DNA of 9,615 nt from CAZLYX01 sp964563885 (GCA_964563885.1 CAZLYX010000059.1:1-9615); one strand, 5' to 3'. Positions 1 to 6,531 are shown, numbered from the stretch's first letter. Made by a program: numbers and translations. The notes: generated by a model from the sequence alone, not told the origin.

Positions 1-53
1 TCACGACCCTCTGCTCCCAAAGCAGATGCGCTACCAGGCTGCGCTACGCCCCG
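1..53 (-). tRNA. tRNA-Pro (anticodon TGG), partial, cut by left window edge
   Basis: Read on the minus strand, the sequence starts CGGGGCG (53 to 47) and continues with a D-arm of the form AGCGCAGCCTGGTAGCGC. The anticodon arm is TCTGC-TTTGGGA-GCAGA, giving anticodon TGG for proline, followed by the variable region GGGTCGTGA. The T-arm, the 3' acceptor strand and the CCA lie beyond base 1, so about 53 of some 77 bases are present. The 5' end faces the GH30 segment, whereas integrative elements usually use tRNA 3' ends, so this tRNA is not an obvious attachment site for that segment. Confidence 0.95.
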
Positions 54-66
54 ACGAGAAGACGCT

Positions 67-95
67 ACTATAGCCATCGAACCGATCTTTGTCAA
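67..95 (-). promoter_or_regulatory. sigma-70 promoter of tRNA-Pro
   Basis: On the minus strand a perfect -35 hexamer TTGACA (90-95) and a -10 hexamer TATAGT (67-72, 5 of 6 matches) are separated by exactly 17 bases. Transcription would start near base 60, just before the tRNA 5' end at 53. This is the best promoter in the window, as expected for a stable RNA gene. Confidence 0.85.
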
Positions 96-493
96 TAGCA
101 TAGTGGAGTGAAAATAGTGTTTATTTGTTAAGTTTTTAATTTATAAGCTATTAATTTTAAGAATTAGAAGTAGCTAATAGAAGCGGGTAGCTGAGTTTGG
201 ATGTGGCGGGTTTTATTTTTAAATTAACGAAGCAAAGTTAGGAGTGGGGAAGGAGGTTAGCTAAAATGACACAATGATACAAAATAGTAATCAATAAGCT
301 AACTGGAGATGCCAGTATTTTATTGATTGAATATAAAGATGGTTTGATTTTAGTGTTTAATTTTTTAATATGATTATATCTTTCGTGCTACTTGTTGAGA
401 AAATATTTTTTAATTTCTAAGTCGGTTCAACGCAAACTTTATATTTAAACATTATTCAATTACTGCAGGTTTAAAATCAGCAGCAATTGAAAA
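96..493. other. AT-rich stretch without a recognisable gene
   Basis: About 400 bases, visibly rich in A and T, with stops in all frames. It holds no uptake sequence and no clear terminator for the GH30 gene, which ends at 494. The one notable item is a perfect Shine-Dalgarno string (AAGGAGGT, 250-257) in front of an ATG at 266 whose frame stops after three codons. This could be the remains of a lost gene, a leader peptide, or chance. Confidence 0.6.
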
Positions 494-1957
494 TCATTGA
501 TTATTAAAAACCACTGTACCAACCGATCCGCTTGATAGCGGTACAATAATTTCATTATCCATTGCTTCAATTTTAAATTTTTTTGGCGTATTAGAAGTAT
601 TTTGAATAATCAATACAACTTCACCATTGGGGTTTAAAAAAGCCGTGTTTACATTAGACTCCGATCTTGATGAAGCTATACGCTTAGCACCTGCTTTCAC
701 AAATTTTGAAGCATGTCCGATGATGTAATATCCTACATTTCTTTGTATTTCATCACCTTTAATCGTAATGGCGCCCAAGCAGTCATCGCATCCACCTCTA
801 TCTGTGTGTGGCCCTTGGTTTTCATCAGCTGCTAGGTTCCATAGTAAAACATTTTTACTCCAGTTTTGTGTGGCACCTACAATGACGTTTTTTATATGCC
901 AAGTCATATCATCACTAAAATCAGTAGGATAGCCTGTCCATTGCTCAGTAAAATATATATTCTTTTCTGGATGTGCATTATGAACTTTAGAAAGTGCGCT
1001 AATTTCTCCACCATATAAATGAAATGCGGTGCCATCTACGAATTTAGCAACATCAGGTTGCTTTAAAATGCTTAATGGGTAATCGATGCGATCAGGGTTA
1101 TGATCATAAATTAAAATTTTAGTTTTAATATTATTTTTTTGGAAAGCTGGACCTAAATAATTTTTGACAAACTCAGCTTGGTCTTTGGCTAACATCAACA
1201 TACTAGGGTTGTTACCGTCCCATAAGGATTCATTTTGAACGGTCATGGTGGTTATATTGATGCCTTCCGCAGCCATAGCCTTAATGTACTTCACAAAATA
1301 ATTGGCGTAGGTTGTAGAATATTTTTTGATTAAACTGCCTCCTTGAGTGTCTTTACTGTCTTTCATCCAGGTGGGGGCTGACCATGGCGTTGCCACGAAT
1401 TTCATATCTGGAGCGATTACTAGAATTTTTTTAATAATAGGAATAAGGTGTAGGGTGTCGCGAGAAAGACTGAATTTTTTCAACTCTAAATCTGTCTCTC
1501 CTGTTGGTAAGTCGTCATAAGAATATAATTCTTCGATCATATCCGATGCACCAATGCCTATTCTGAGATAACTTATTCCTATTTGATCTTCTTTTTGCCC
1601 AAATAGCTCGTTTAACAAATTGTCACGGGCATCAGGGCTCATCGTATTGATCAGCATGGCCGATCCTTCAGTTAGAGCAAACCCAAAACCATCCATTTCT
1701 TGAAAAGTTTGGCTAGTGTTTATACTGATGGTTTCATCTGGATTGATTAACGGGGGATTGGGTATTTTTTGTTGTTGCAACAATGCTGATTTATCGAGTT
1801 TTGTAACCCATAAGTTTGGGACACTCTGTTGTGTTAGTTTTTTTTTATTGTTGTTATCGACATGGTCAATTCTGTTACAGCCTGTGGTTATGCTTAACGT
1901 TACTATCAATATAGAATAAATAGCTTTGAATGGTGTTTTAAATTTAAAAGGGTTCAT
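494..1957 (-). CDS. Glycoside hydrolase family 30 (glucosylceramidase / beta-1,6-glucanase-like) lipoprotein
   Basis: 487 residues. The N-terminus is a lipoprotein signal: basic start, hydrophobic residues 13-25, then ITTGC with Cys27. The -3 position is Thr rather than the usual Leu, so the lipobox is slightly atypical. The mature enzyme should be anchored in the envelope and act outside the cytoplasm. GH30 landmarks follow in order: GFGFALTEGSA (90-100), ATPWSAPTWMK (189-199), TVQNES with the acid/base Glu243, YFTEQW with the nucleophile Glu338, and LLWNLAADENQGP (371-383) before a C-x-x-C pair (390/393). The family retains the anomeric configuration and cleaves beta-glucosidic bonds in glucosylceramide or beta-1,6-glucan; sequence reading alone does not separate these. 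The gene stands alone, with a weak Shine-Dalgarno (AAAGA), in AT-rich DNA unlike the neighbouring housekeeping genes, which suggests transfer. Family assignment is secure, substrate is not. Confidence 0.93.
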   Translation of the reverse strand: MNPFKFKTPFKAIYSILIVTLSITTGCNRIDHVDNNNKKKLTQQSVPNLWVTKLDKSALLQQQKIPNPPLINPDETISINTSQTFQEMDGFGFALTEGSAMLINTMSPDARDNLLNELFGQKEDQIGISYLRIGIGASDMIEELYSYDDLPTGETDLELKKFSLSRDTLHLIPIIKKILVIAPDMKFVATPWSAPTWMKDSKDTQGGSLIKKYSTTYANYFVKYIKAMAAEGINITTMTVQNESLWDGNNPSMLMLAKDQAEFVKNYLGPAFQKNNIKTKILIYDHNPDRIDYPLSILKQPDVAKFVDGTAFHLYGGEISALSKVHNAHPEKNIYFTEQWTGYPTDFSDDMTWHIKNVIVGATQNWSKNVLLWNLAADENQGPHTDRGGCDDCLGAITIKGDEIQRNVGYYIIGHASKFVKAGAKRIASSRSESNVNTAFLNPNGEVVLIIQNTSNTPKKFKIEAMDNEIIVPLSSGSVGTVVFNNQ

Positions 1958-1968
1958 GATTTTCTTTG

Positions 1969-1984
1969 GTATTTTTGAAAATAC
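1969..1984. promoter_or_regulatory. Palindrome upstream of GH30 gene, possible operator
   Basis: GTATTTTTGAAAATAC has perfect 7-bp arms (GTATTTT / AAAATAC) around a 2-base centre. It ends 12 bases before the GH30 ATG (1957), in the leader. It could bind a dimeric repressor or form part of the mRNA leader. In AT-rich DNA such symmetry can also arise by chance. Confidence 0.3.
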
Positions 1985-2422
1985 GTCTTGATTGAAAATA
2001 ATTTCAGACGCTGTAAGTTCTATCTATTCAGGGGTTCGGTATTCTTTTTGCTGTTTGATTGAACATGTAAAAAGATTTTTATCATTAAAATAGTACCCCG
2101 CAATAAAATACTCATCTAAATTGATTGAGTTTAAATAAAACTAAATTCATGACGTGAGTATAATATTGTTTATATTCTTTGTGACGTAAATAGCTTCTTT
2201 AAATGTGTGTTTTTCCAAAATATTTTTATATAAAAGGGAAAAGATAGCACCTCTAAAAGTCATCAAAAGAAGACTTTTTATTGATGTGCCATTAATGTGA
2301 TGCGGAATATCGACAGTAGTTCATTGTATTGCGATTGAGATTGTTTGCATGCAGGAAACTAAGAAAATCAGTCGTTTGAGTAGCTAATTTTTTTAATTTA
2401 TCGGTGGCAGAGCATCAATTAT

Positions 2423-2449
2423 CAAAAAGGCAGCATGAGGCCGCCTGAA
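2423..2449 (-). terminator. Terminator-like hairpin with no matching gene, containing a DUS-like 12-mer
   Basis: On the minus strand, AGGCGGC and GCTGCCT form a 7-base stem with one mismatch around a CTCAT loop, followed by TTTTTG. This has the form of an intrinsic terminator. The plus-strand right arm plus flank reads AGGCCGCCTGAA (2438-2449), which differs from the window's uptake sequence AGGCTACCTGAA at two positions. No minus-strand gene ends here, because folD to the right runs the other way. Confidence 0.4.
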
Positions 2450-2589
2450 TTATTGTAAAATGGCCCCAAAGCTGGAGAAGAATTGGCACACGCTTTTTAT
2501 CGTCTTGACGATTTAGAGTGGCGATTTCCCATCCATATTATTGTTCATATTTAGAATTGTCTCGTTTAGTAAAGAAGGATTTTTTAGTA

Positions 2590-3447
2590 ATGACCGCCAA
2601 AATCATTAATGGTAAAGAAGTTTCCCAACAGCGCCTTGAAGAAGTCGCTATTAAAGTGGCCGAGCGTAAAGAAAAAGGCTTGCATCAGCCTTGCTTGGCT
2701 GTGATTCTGGTTGGAAGTGATCCAGCCAGTGCTGTTTATGTGCGTAATAAAAAACTTGCTTGTGAAAAAGTTGGCTTTGAGTCGCGTTCATTTGAATTGC
2801 CAGAATCTACCACTCAAGAGGCATTGCTGGCTTTGGTGGATGAGTTGAATGAAGATAAAGCTGTAGATGGCATTTTGGTGCAATTGCCGTTGCCAGAGCA
2901 AATTGAGAGCCAAGCAGTATTAGAACGAATTTTGCCACATAAAGATGTAGATGGATTCCATCCGTATAACGTGGGTCGTTTAGTAGTAAAAATGCCGTTG
3001 ATGCGCCCGTGTACACCTAAAGGTGTGATGACACTTTTGGAAGCGTATGGCGTGGATGTAGTGGGTAAAAAAGCAGTGATTGTGGGTGCTTCTAATATTG
3101 TAGGCAGACCGCAAATGTTAGAATTATTGTTGGCGCGCGCTACGGTAACAATCTGTCACAGCGCAACTAAAAATCTGGCTGAAGAAGTGGCAGCGGCAGA
3201 TATTGTGGTGGTGGGTGTTGGTATTCCAAATTTTGTTAAAGGCAAGTGGATTAAACCTGGAGCAGTGGTGATTGATGTGGGCATTAACCGTTTAGAAACG
3301 GGTAAATTATGCGGCGATGTAGAATTTGAAGAGGCGAAAGAGCGCGCCTCAATGATTACACCCGTGCCAGGTGGCGTAGGTCCGATGACGATTGCCACTT
3401 TGTTAGAAAATACTCTTTATGCGGCAGAACTACACGACGATATGTAA
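2590..3447 (+). CDS. folD: Bifunctional methylenetetrahydrofolate dehydrogenase / methenyltetrahydrofolate cyclohydrolase
   Basis: 285 residues, the usual FolD length. The cytoplasmic enzyme interconverts 5,10-methylene-THF and 10-formyl-THF using NADP, feeding purine and formyl-Met synthesis. Visible motifs: Y50-xxx-K54 (YVRNKK) of the active site, DGILVQLPLP (93-102) with Gln98, KDVDGFHP with Asp121, the dinucleotide-binding segment GASNIVGRP (166-174), and the C-terminal PVPGGVGPMTIA (258-269). The ATG at 2590 is preferred over an in-frame GTG at 2518. The family begins MTAKIING-like, AAGGA lies upstream at a normal distance, and the 24 extra residues of the longer form do not resemble the family. 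The gene is first on the plus strand after the long AT-rich region. A membrane-protein gene follows after 179 bases, probably transcribed separately or by weak readthrough. Confidence 0.98.
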   Translation: MTAKIINGKEVSQQRLEEVAIKVAERKEKGLHQPCLAVILVGSDPASAVYVRNKKLACEKVGFESRSFELPESTTQEALLALVDELNEDKAVDGILVQLPLPEQIESQAVLERILPHKDVDGFHPYNVGRLVVKMPLMRPCTPKGVMTLLEAYGVDVVGKKAVIVGASNIVGRPQMLELLLARATVTICHSATKNLAEEVAAADIVVVGVGIPNFVKGKWIKPGAVVIDVGINRLETGKLCGDVEFEEAKERASMITPVPGGVGPMTIATLLENTLYAAELHDDM

Positions 3448-3497
3448 GATGCAGATTGTTGTCGCTGTTATAAGTAATTGTATCAATATATATATGT

Positions 3498-3534
3498 AAC
3501 AGGTTTAATTAGATAGCCTGTTTAGGTTTTGTTT
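3498..3534 (+). terminator. Possible weak terminator after folD
   Basis: AACAGG (3498-3503) can pair with CCTGTT (3517-3522) across a 13-base loop, followed by the T-rich stretch TAGGTTTTGTTT. The stem is short and the loop long, so termination would be inefficient at best. Confidence 0.3.
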
Positions 3535-3553
3535 ATTAGGTGGCTGGCTATAT

Positions 3554-3565
3554 AGGCTACCTGAA
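3554..3565 (+). repeat. DNA uptake sequence (AGGCTACCTGAA), single copy
   Basis: Exact copy of the 12-mer that recurs across the window, between folD and the membrane-protein gene. In Neisseriaceae such words are bound by the type IV pilus minor pilin ComP and promote uptake of related DNA. Its presence supports the downstream start at 3627, because a longer reading frame would have to translate through it. Confidence 0.85.
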
Positions 3566-3626
3566 AATAAACCGGCTTGTGATAGTGGTAACGTGTAAAA
3601 GCAAGTTGGTTAATGGATCGGAGTCT

Positions 3627-4187
3627 ATGCTGTATAAATTTTTAAGTGACGCCCTATCGGCATTGCGTTTGCGGTTTGCGCCGCCAGTGCACTATCGCTA
3701 TGCGCCCGTTGTGGTTATAGCAATCTTGCTGTTGATGGCGGCAGTAAACGCGGTGGGAATGACACCTGTGTTCGGCAACAGCAACGGCGCACTTGGCTTT
3801 GCGTTATGCTTAACAATACTAAAGGTATTTGTGTTGGCGCGCTCGATGACTATTACCTTGAATTATTTTGGTGGTACACGTTTTCAGTTAATGGGTTTTA
3901 TCTTAGTGACTGAAGCGTTAATGATACCTACATTGCTGATTTACTATGTTCCGCAGATGGCAGTAGTGGCGCTGTTTTGGCAAGTGTGGACGTTTTGGGT
4001 GCAAGTAATCGGCTTAATGCGCATCAGTGGCCAGCCAGTAGGGAAAGTTTTGATTGGTTATTTTGTTTATTTGGTGGCATTGATGCTGATTGGCTCATTG
4101 TTCATGGCGTTGTTTGTACAAGTGGGTTGGCTGGATTTGCAACAAATCAATATACAAATGGAAGAAATTTTAAAAAACCAACGCTAG
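3627..4187 (+). CDS. Multi-pass inner-membrane protein, Yip1-like, function unknown
   Basis: 186 residues, mostly hydrophobic. About five membrane segments can be drawn: roughly 26-46, 55-72, 87-107, 110-130 and 141-166. The first 25 residues are polar and basic (ALRLRF), and the tail (170-186) is charged. The W-rich stretch before ISGQPVGKVLIGY and the overall layout resemble bacterial Yip1-domain proteins, but no catalytic motif is visible and the name is tentative. The start at 3627 has GGAG only three bases upstream, which is close. A GTG at 3540 would add 29 residues encoded across an uptake sequence and is disfavoured. It follows folD on the same strand and converges with yggX across two hairpins. 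No function can be inferred from the neighbours. Confidence 0.8.
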   Translation: MLYKFLSDALSALRLRFAPPVHYRYAPVVVIAILLLMAAVNAVGMTPVFGNSNGALGFALCLTILKVFVLARSMTITLNYFGGTRFQLMGFILVTEALMIPTLLIYYVPQMAVVALFWQVWTFWVQVIGLMRISGQPVGKVLIGYFVYLVALMLIGSLFMALFVQVGWLDLQQINIQMEEILKNQR

Positions 4188-4224
4188 TCATGTTTGAGTG
4201 ATGTTAAATCTATAAAGATTAGAA

Positions 4225-4266
4225 AGGCTACCTGAAAGTGATATCAAATAAGCTTTCAGGTAGCCT
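4225..4266. repeat. Inverted pair of DNA uptake sequences (14-bp arms)
   Basis: AGGCTACCTGAAAG (4225-4238) and its exact complement CTTTCAGGTAGCCT (4253-4266) are separated by 14 bases. Paired uptake sequences between convergent genes are a Neisseriaceae habit and often serve as terminators. Here no T-run follows directly, and a more conventional terminator lies a few bases further on. Confidence 0.85.
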
Positions 4267-4271
4267 CACAT

Positions 4272-4299
4272 AAAAAAGAAGCTAAACGCTTCTTTTTTT
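4272..4299. terminator. Bidirectional intrinsic terminator between the membrane-protein gene and yggX
   Basis: AAAAAAGAAGC (4272-4282) and GCTTCTTTTTT (4288-4298) form an 11-bp stem with a five-base loop (TAAAC). The stem base is A-rich on one side and T-rich on the other, so it gives a U-run in either direction. It suits both the plus-strand gene ending at 4187 and the minus-strand unit ending at 4322. Confidence 0.85.
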
Positions 4300-4321
4300 A
4301 TTTCTTATTAAATCGAACCGT

Positions 4322-4591
4322 TTAGTTTTCTGGCGTATAACCTTGTACGGCATCAGCACCGTCACCAAAAAAGTAATTTTCCATTTGTTGAGCAAGATAT
4401 TGGCGTGCACGCGGATCAGCCAAACTTAAGCGGTTTTCGTTGATAAGCATGGTTTGATGACGTGTCCAGCCTTCCCATGCTTCTTGTGAAACATTCTCAA
4501 AAAGACGCTTGCCCAATTCATTAGGCAGTGGCGCAAACTTCATACCAGGTGCTTCTTTGCCGAGTTTCACACAATTTACCATACGGGTCAT
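4322..4591 (-). CDS. yggX: Probable Fe(2+)-trafficking / oxidative-protection protein YggX
   Basis: 89 residues, the family's normal size. The YggX family consists of small cytoplasmic proteins linked to protection of iron-sulfur clusters from oxidative damage and to iron movement. The biochemical role is less settled than the name suggests. Hallmarks present: RMVNCVKLGKE at the N-terminus with the conserved Cys7, PNELGKRLFENVSQEAW (23-39), the central HQTMLINENRL (45-55), and the C-terminal GYTPEN. A good ribosome site (AAGGA) lies upstream of the ATG. It follows argA after 88 bases on the same strand and is probably the last gene of the zinc-ribbon/argA/yggX unit. No separate promoter was recognised in the gap. 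Confidence 0.97.
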   Translation of the reverse strand: MTRMVNCVKLGKEAPGMKFAPLPNELGKRLFENVSQEAWEGWTRHQTMLINENRLSLADPRARQYLAQQMENYFFGDGADAVQGYTPEN

Positions 4592-4679
4592 GGTGGATTC
4601 CTTTTGATTTTTTAATTAAAGATGATGTGTTAATAGGTCAATAGTCTAAAGGATAGCAGCCGGTTTGTATATCTGCTAC

Positions 4680-5996
4680 TCAACCGAGCGGAAGCATAAA
4701 GATTTTAGAACAGCGGCCGCTGTCGTGATATTCCTGTTGACGACCTAATGGCAGTTGAGCTACTTCGGCTGATTGGAAATTGCGTTCCAAAAACCATTCA
4801 CCCGTTTGAGTGGAAAGTGCAAAAAGCATATCAAGCCCGTGTTTTTGTGCTTCGTTTAATACATATTCTAGTAATAATTTGCCATAACCACCATCTTGAG
4901 CGTGTTTAGCCACCACCAAGCAAGCCAATTCTGCTGCTTTGCTTTCAGTAAAAATTTTTAAGGCAACACAGCCATAAATTTGACGGTCATGTTCTAAAAC
5001 AGAAAATTCATGAATATGGCTATCTAAATATTCGCGACTACGGGGCAATAAAATCCCTTCATCCTCTAACGGTCGAATGAGGCTCATAATGTCTGGGATG
5101 TCGCCACTATGGGCTTGGCGAATGTTCATGAACGGTGCTTTTGCTACAGAAGTGCCCACGCCATTTCGGGTGAACAGTTCGCGAATAATACCGCCATCTT
5201 GCAGGCCAGATAAAACATGTGTGCGTTGTACATCGTTTTCTACTGCATTAATAGCGGCTTTGAGAATGCGGCGTTGTGCCACGTGAACAGAATCATTCTC
5301 GAGGCGCTGCTGTGCTTCTTTGGCAGATAAATTACTGATCAACGCATCTTTTTCATCAAGAATACCTTCTTGGTTAATGATGAATATTAATTTCTCGGCT
5401 TTGAGTGAGATGGCAACTGCTTCGGCAAGATCTGCCATGCTGAGATTGAAGGTTTTACCGCTGAGCGAGTGACCGAGCGGGCTGATTAAAACCAGAGCTC
5501 CGTCATCTAGCCGTTGTTGAATCGCCTCTGAATCAACTTTGCGCACGCGGCCAGTGTAGCCCATGTCTATGCCATTGGATACGCCGAGTGGGCGTGCAGA
5601 TACGTAGTTGCCTGAAGCGATGCGTAAGTATTTGCCACGTTGTGGTGAATGCGCAATGCCTACTGACAAAGCTGCTTCAATGTTGAAGCGGACGAGACCG
5701 CAGGCTTGTTTGGCCAAAGTCAGCGTAGCGTTATCAGTGATGCGGCGGCCGTTATGGTATTCAGGCTCATGACCGGCAGCGTTGCTCAATTCGCTGATTT
5801 GCTGACGTGAACCATGAATCAATACTAGGTGCACACCAAGGCTGGCGAGCAAAGTAAGATCAGTCGCTAATGCAGCCAGCGGCTGGCCGGAAACAAGATT
5901 GCTGGCCACGCCAATAACCAGCGTTTTGCCGCGCAAATAATCAATATAGGGCGCGGCTTCACGAAAATCGTGTACGAATAAATCGTCGCCGCTCAT
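4680..5996 (-). CDS. argA: N-acetylglutamate synthase (amino-acid N-acetyltransferase)
   Basis: 438 residues, close to the 443 of E. coli ArgA. It catalyses acetyl-CoA + glutamate to N-acetylglutamate, the entry step of arginine synthesis in the cytoplasm. The N-terminal amino-acid-kinase-like domain (about 20-280) shows KTLVIGVAS, VLIHGSRQQI (58-67), HNGRRITD (81-88) and the Ser-Pro-Leu-Gly loop at 172-175. This domain normally carries arginine feedback inhibition. The C-terminal GNAT domain (about 290-438) has the acetyl-CoA loop QDGGYG (367-372) after AELACLVVA. No key residue appears missing. The start codon overlaps the stop of the upstream zinc-ribbon gene in ATGA (5993-5996). No Shine-Dalgarno is visible, so translation is probably coupled. 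No arginine operator was recognised. Confidence 0.97.
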   Translation of the reverse strand: MSGDDLFVHDFREAAPYIDYLRGKTLVIGVASNLVSGQPLAALATDLTLLASLGVHLVLIHGSRQQISELSNAAGHEPEYHNGRRITDNATLTLAKQACGLVRFNIEAALSVGIAHSPQRGKYLRIASGNYVSARPLGVSNGIDMGYTGRVRKVDSEAIQQRLDDGALVLISPLGHSLSGKTFNLSMADLAEAVAISLKAEKLIFIINQEGILDEKDALISNLSAKEAQQRLENDSVHVAQRRILKAAINAVENDVQRTHVLSGLQDGGIIRELFTRNGVGTSVAKAPFMNIRQAHSGDIPDIMSLIRPLEDEGILLPRSREYLDSHIHEFSVLEHDRQIYGCVALKIFTESKAAELACLVVAKHAQDGGYGKLLLEYVLNEAQKHGLDMLFALSTQTGEWFLERNFQSAEVAQLPLGRQQEYHDSGRCSKIFMLPLG

Positions 5997-6394
5997 AATA
6001 ATAATGCCAAGTAGAAAAGCTGAACGACAAGTATGGTAAACGCAACCAATGAACCGATGGTCCAGTTAAACGAGCCGGAAAAAATGTTTTGTTTAGCAAT
6101 TGCCTCGCTGCTGGGCTTTTGATCCAAGATGTCTTCCAATAAATCGGCAATTTCACCTTTGGTAAAGGTCTTTTTCGCATGCGCGGAAGCGCCGACTTTT
6201 CGGATCAGATTAATGTCTGTTACTGCATTAGGCAATTGACCAGGCATGACTTTGGGGTTCATTTCACGCAGATGACTTTTTGCCTGAAATAAGCCTTCAC
6301 ATTGGCTGCACATCACAAAGCCCTGCGCAAGATTCATTTGCGCTTCTTTTACCCAAAGTTGGGTGTGGCAATGGGGACATTCACTGACAGGCAT
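5993..6394 (-). CDS. Zinc-ribbon (MJ0042-type) protein with C-terminal membrane anchor
   Basis: 133 residues. The N-terminus is a zinc ribbon: Cys6-Pro-His-Cys9 and Cys29-Ser-Gln-Cys32, matching MJ0042-type ribbons seen at the start of many proteobacterial membrane proteins. A polar middle (about 40-107) has a charged, possibly helical part with KGEIADLLEDILDQK (79-93). Residues 112-133 form one hydrophobic segment running to the C-terminus, so the protein is probably tail-anchored with the ribbon in the cytoplasm. The larger DUF3426-type periplasmic domain often found behind such ribbons is absent. The ATG has AAGGA five to six bases upstream. It overlaps argA by four bases and leads the operon. 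Its function is unknown; the coupling suggests shared expression with argA but not necessarily a shared job. Confidence 0.85.
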   Translation of the reverse strand: MPVSECPHCHTQLWVKEAQMNLAQGFVMCSQCEGLFQAKSHLREMNPKVMPGQLPNAVTDINLIRKVGASAHAKKTFTKGEIADLLEDILDQKPSSEAIAKQNIFSGSFNWTIGSLVAFTILVVQLFYLALLL

Positions 6395-6430
6395 GATAAT
6401 CCTTAAGGTTTGGGTGGTTGCTAAGAAGTC

Positions 6431-6458
6431 ATTTTAAGCGATTCGGCATGATAGGCAA
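6431..6458 (-). promoter_or_regulatory. Probable promoter of the zinc-ribbon/argA/yggX unit
   Basis: On the minus strand, TTGCCT (6453-6458, 4 of 6 matches to TTGACA) and TAAAAT (6431-6436, 5 of 6 matches to TATAAT) are 16 bases apart. Transcription would start near 6424, leaving a leader of about 30 bases before the ATG at 6394. Confidence 0.5.
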
Positions 6459-6514
6459 ACGCTTTTATGGGTATGTTTGAAATAAAATATTTTTTTGTAG
6501 AGTGGCAATAGTAA

Positions 6515-6526
6515 AGGCTACCTGAA
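6515..6526 (+). repeat. DNA uptake sequence at the 3' end of pyrE
   Basis: Exact AGGCTACCTGAA, six bases outside the pyrE stop codon (6532-6534). The following bases CTTTTAGG look like a degraded inverted partner, giving the near-palindrome CCTGAAAGCTTTTAGG (6521-6536) that runs into the stop codon. It might act as a weak pyrE terminator, but there is almost no loop. Confidence 0.8.
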
Positions 6527-6531
6527 AGCTT

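Larger units (their letters stand above)
1958..2589. other. Long AT-rich intergenic region between GH30 and folD
   Basis: About 630 bases without a supportable gene. It serves both divergent genes. From left to right it holds a 16-bp palindrome just upstream of the GH30 start (1969-1984), two TGACGTRA boxes (2150-2157 and 2182-2189), a 7-bp hairpin (2255-2278), a terminator-like hairpin on the minus strand containing a DUS-like 12-mer (2423-2449), and a 14-bp palindrome (2499-2512) before folD. No promoter with two good hexamers was found for either gene. Confidence 0.6.

Noticed and set aside
1..53. tRNA-Pro as the attachment site of an integrated island
   Set aside because: The tRNA 5' end faces the AT-rich segment, there is no integrase, and no repeat of the tRNA 3' end can be tested because that end is outside the window.
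140..300. Repeated AGCTAA-like words near the left end
   Set aside because: Irregular spacing and short length; not a CRISPR or regular repeat array.
2003..2014. CGTCTGAA core of the classical Neisseria uptake sequence upstream of GH30 (minus strand)
   Set aside because: Only an eight-base core is present; this can occur by chance and differs from the dialect used elsewhere in the window.
2255..2278. AAAAGTC/GACTTTT hairpin
   Set aside because: Seven mostly A-T pairs with a ten-base loop and no gene ending nearby; too weak to call a terminator.
2481..2500. Sigma-54-like TTGGCACACG upstream of folD
   Set aside because: The -24 half looks fair but the required GC at -12 is absent (TTTTT instead of TTGCW).
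2457..2551. Short open stretch reading NGPKAGEELAHAFYR-like before folD
   Set aside because: No start codon or ribosome site, no family recognised, and it overlaps the palindrome and folD leader.
2518..2589. GTG-initiated extension of FolD by 24 residues
   Set aside because: The extra residues do not resemble the family, the ATG at 2590 matches the usual N-terminus, and AAGGA precedes it.
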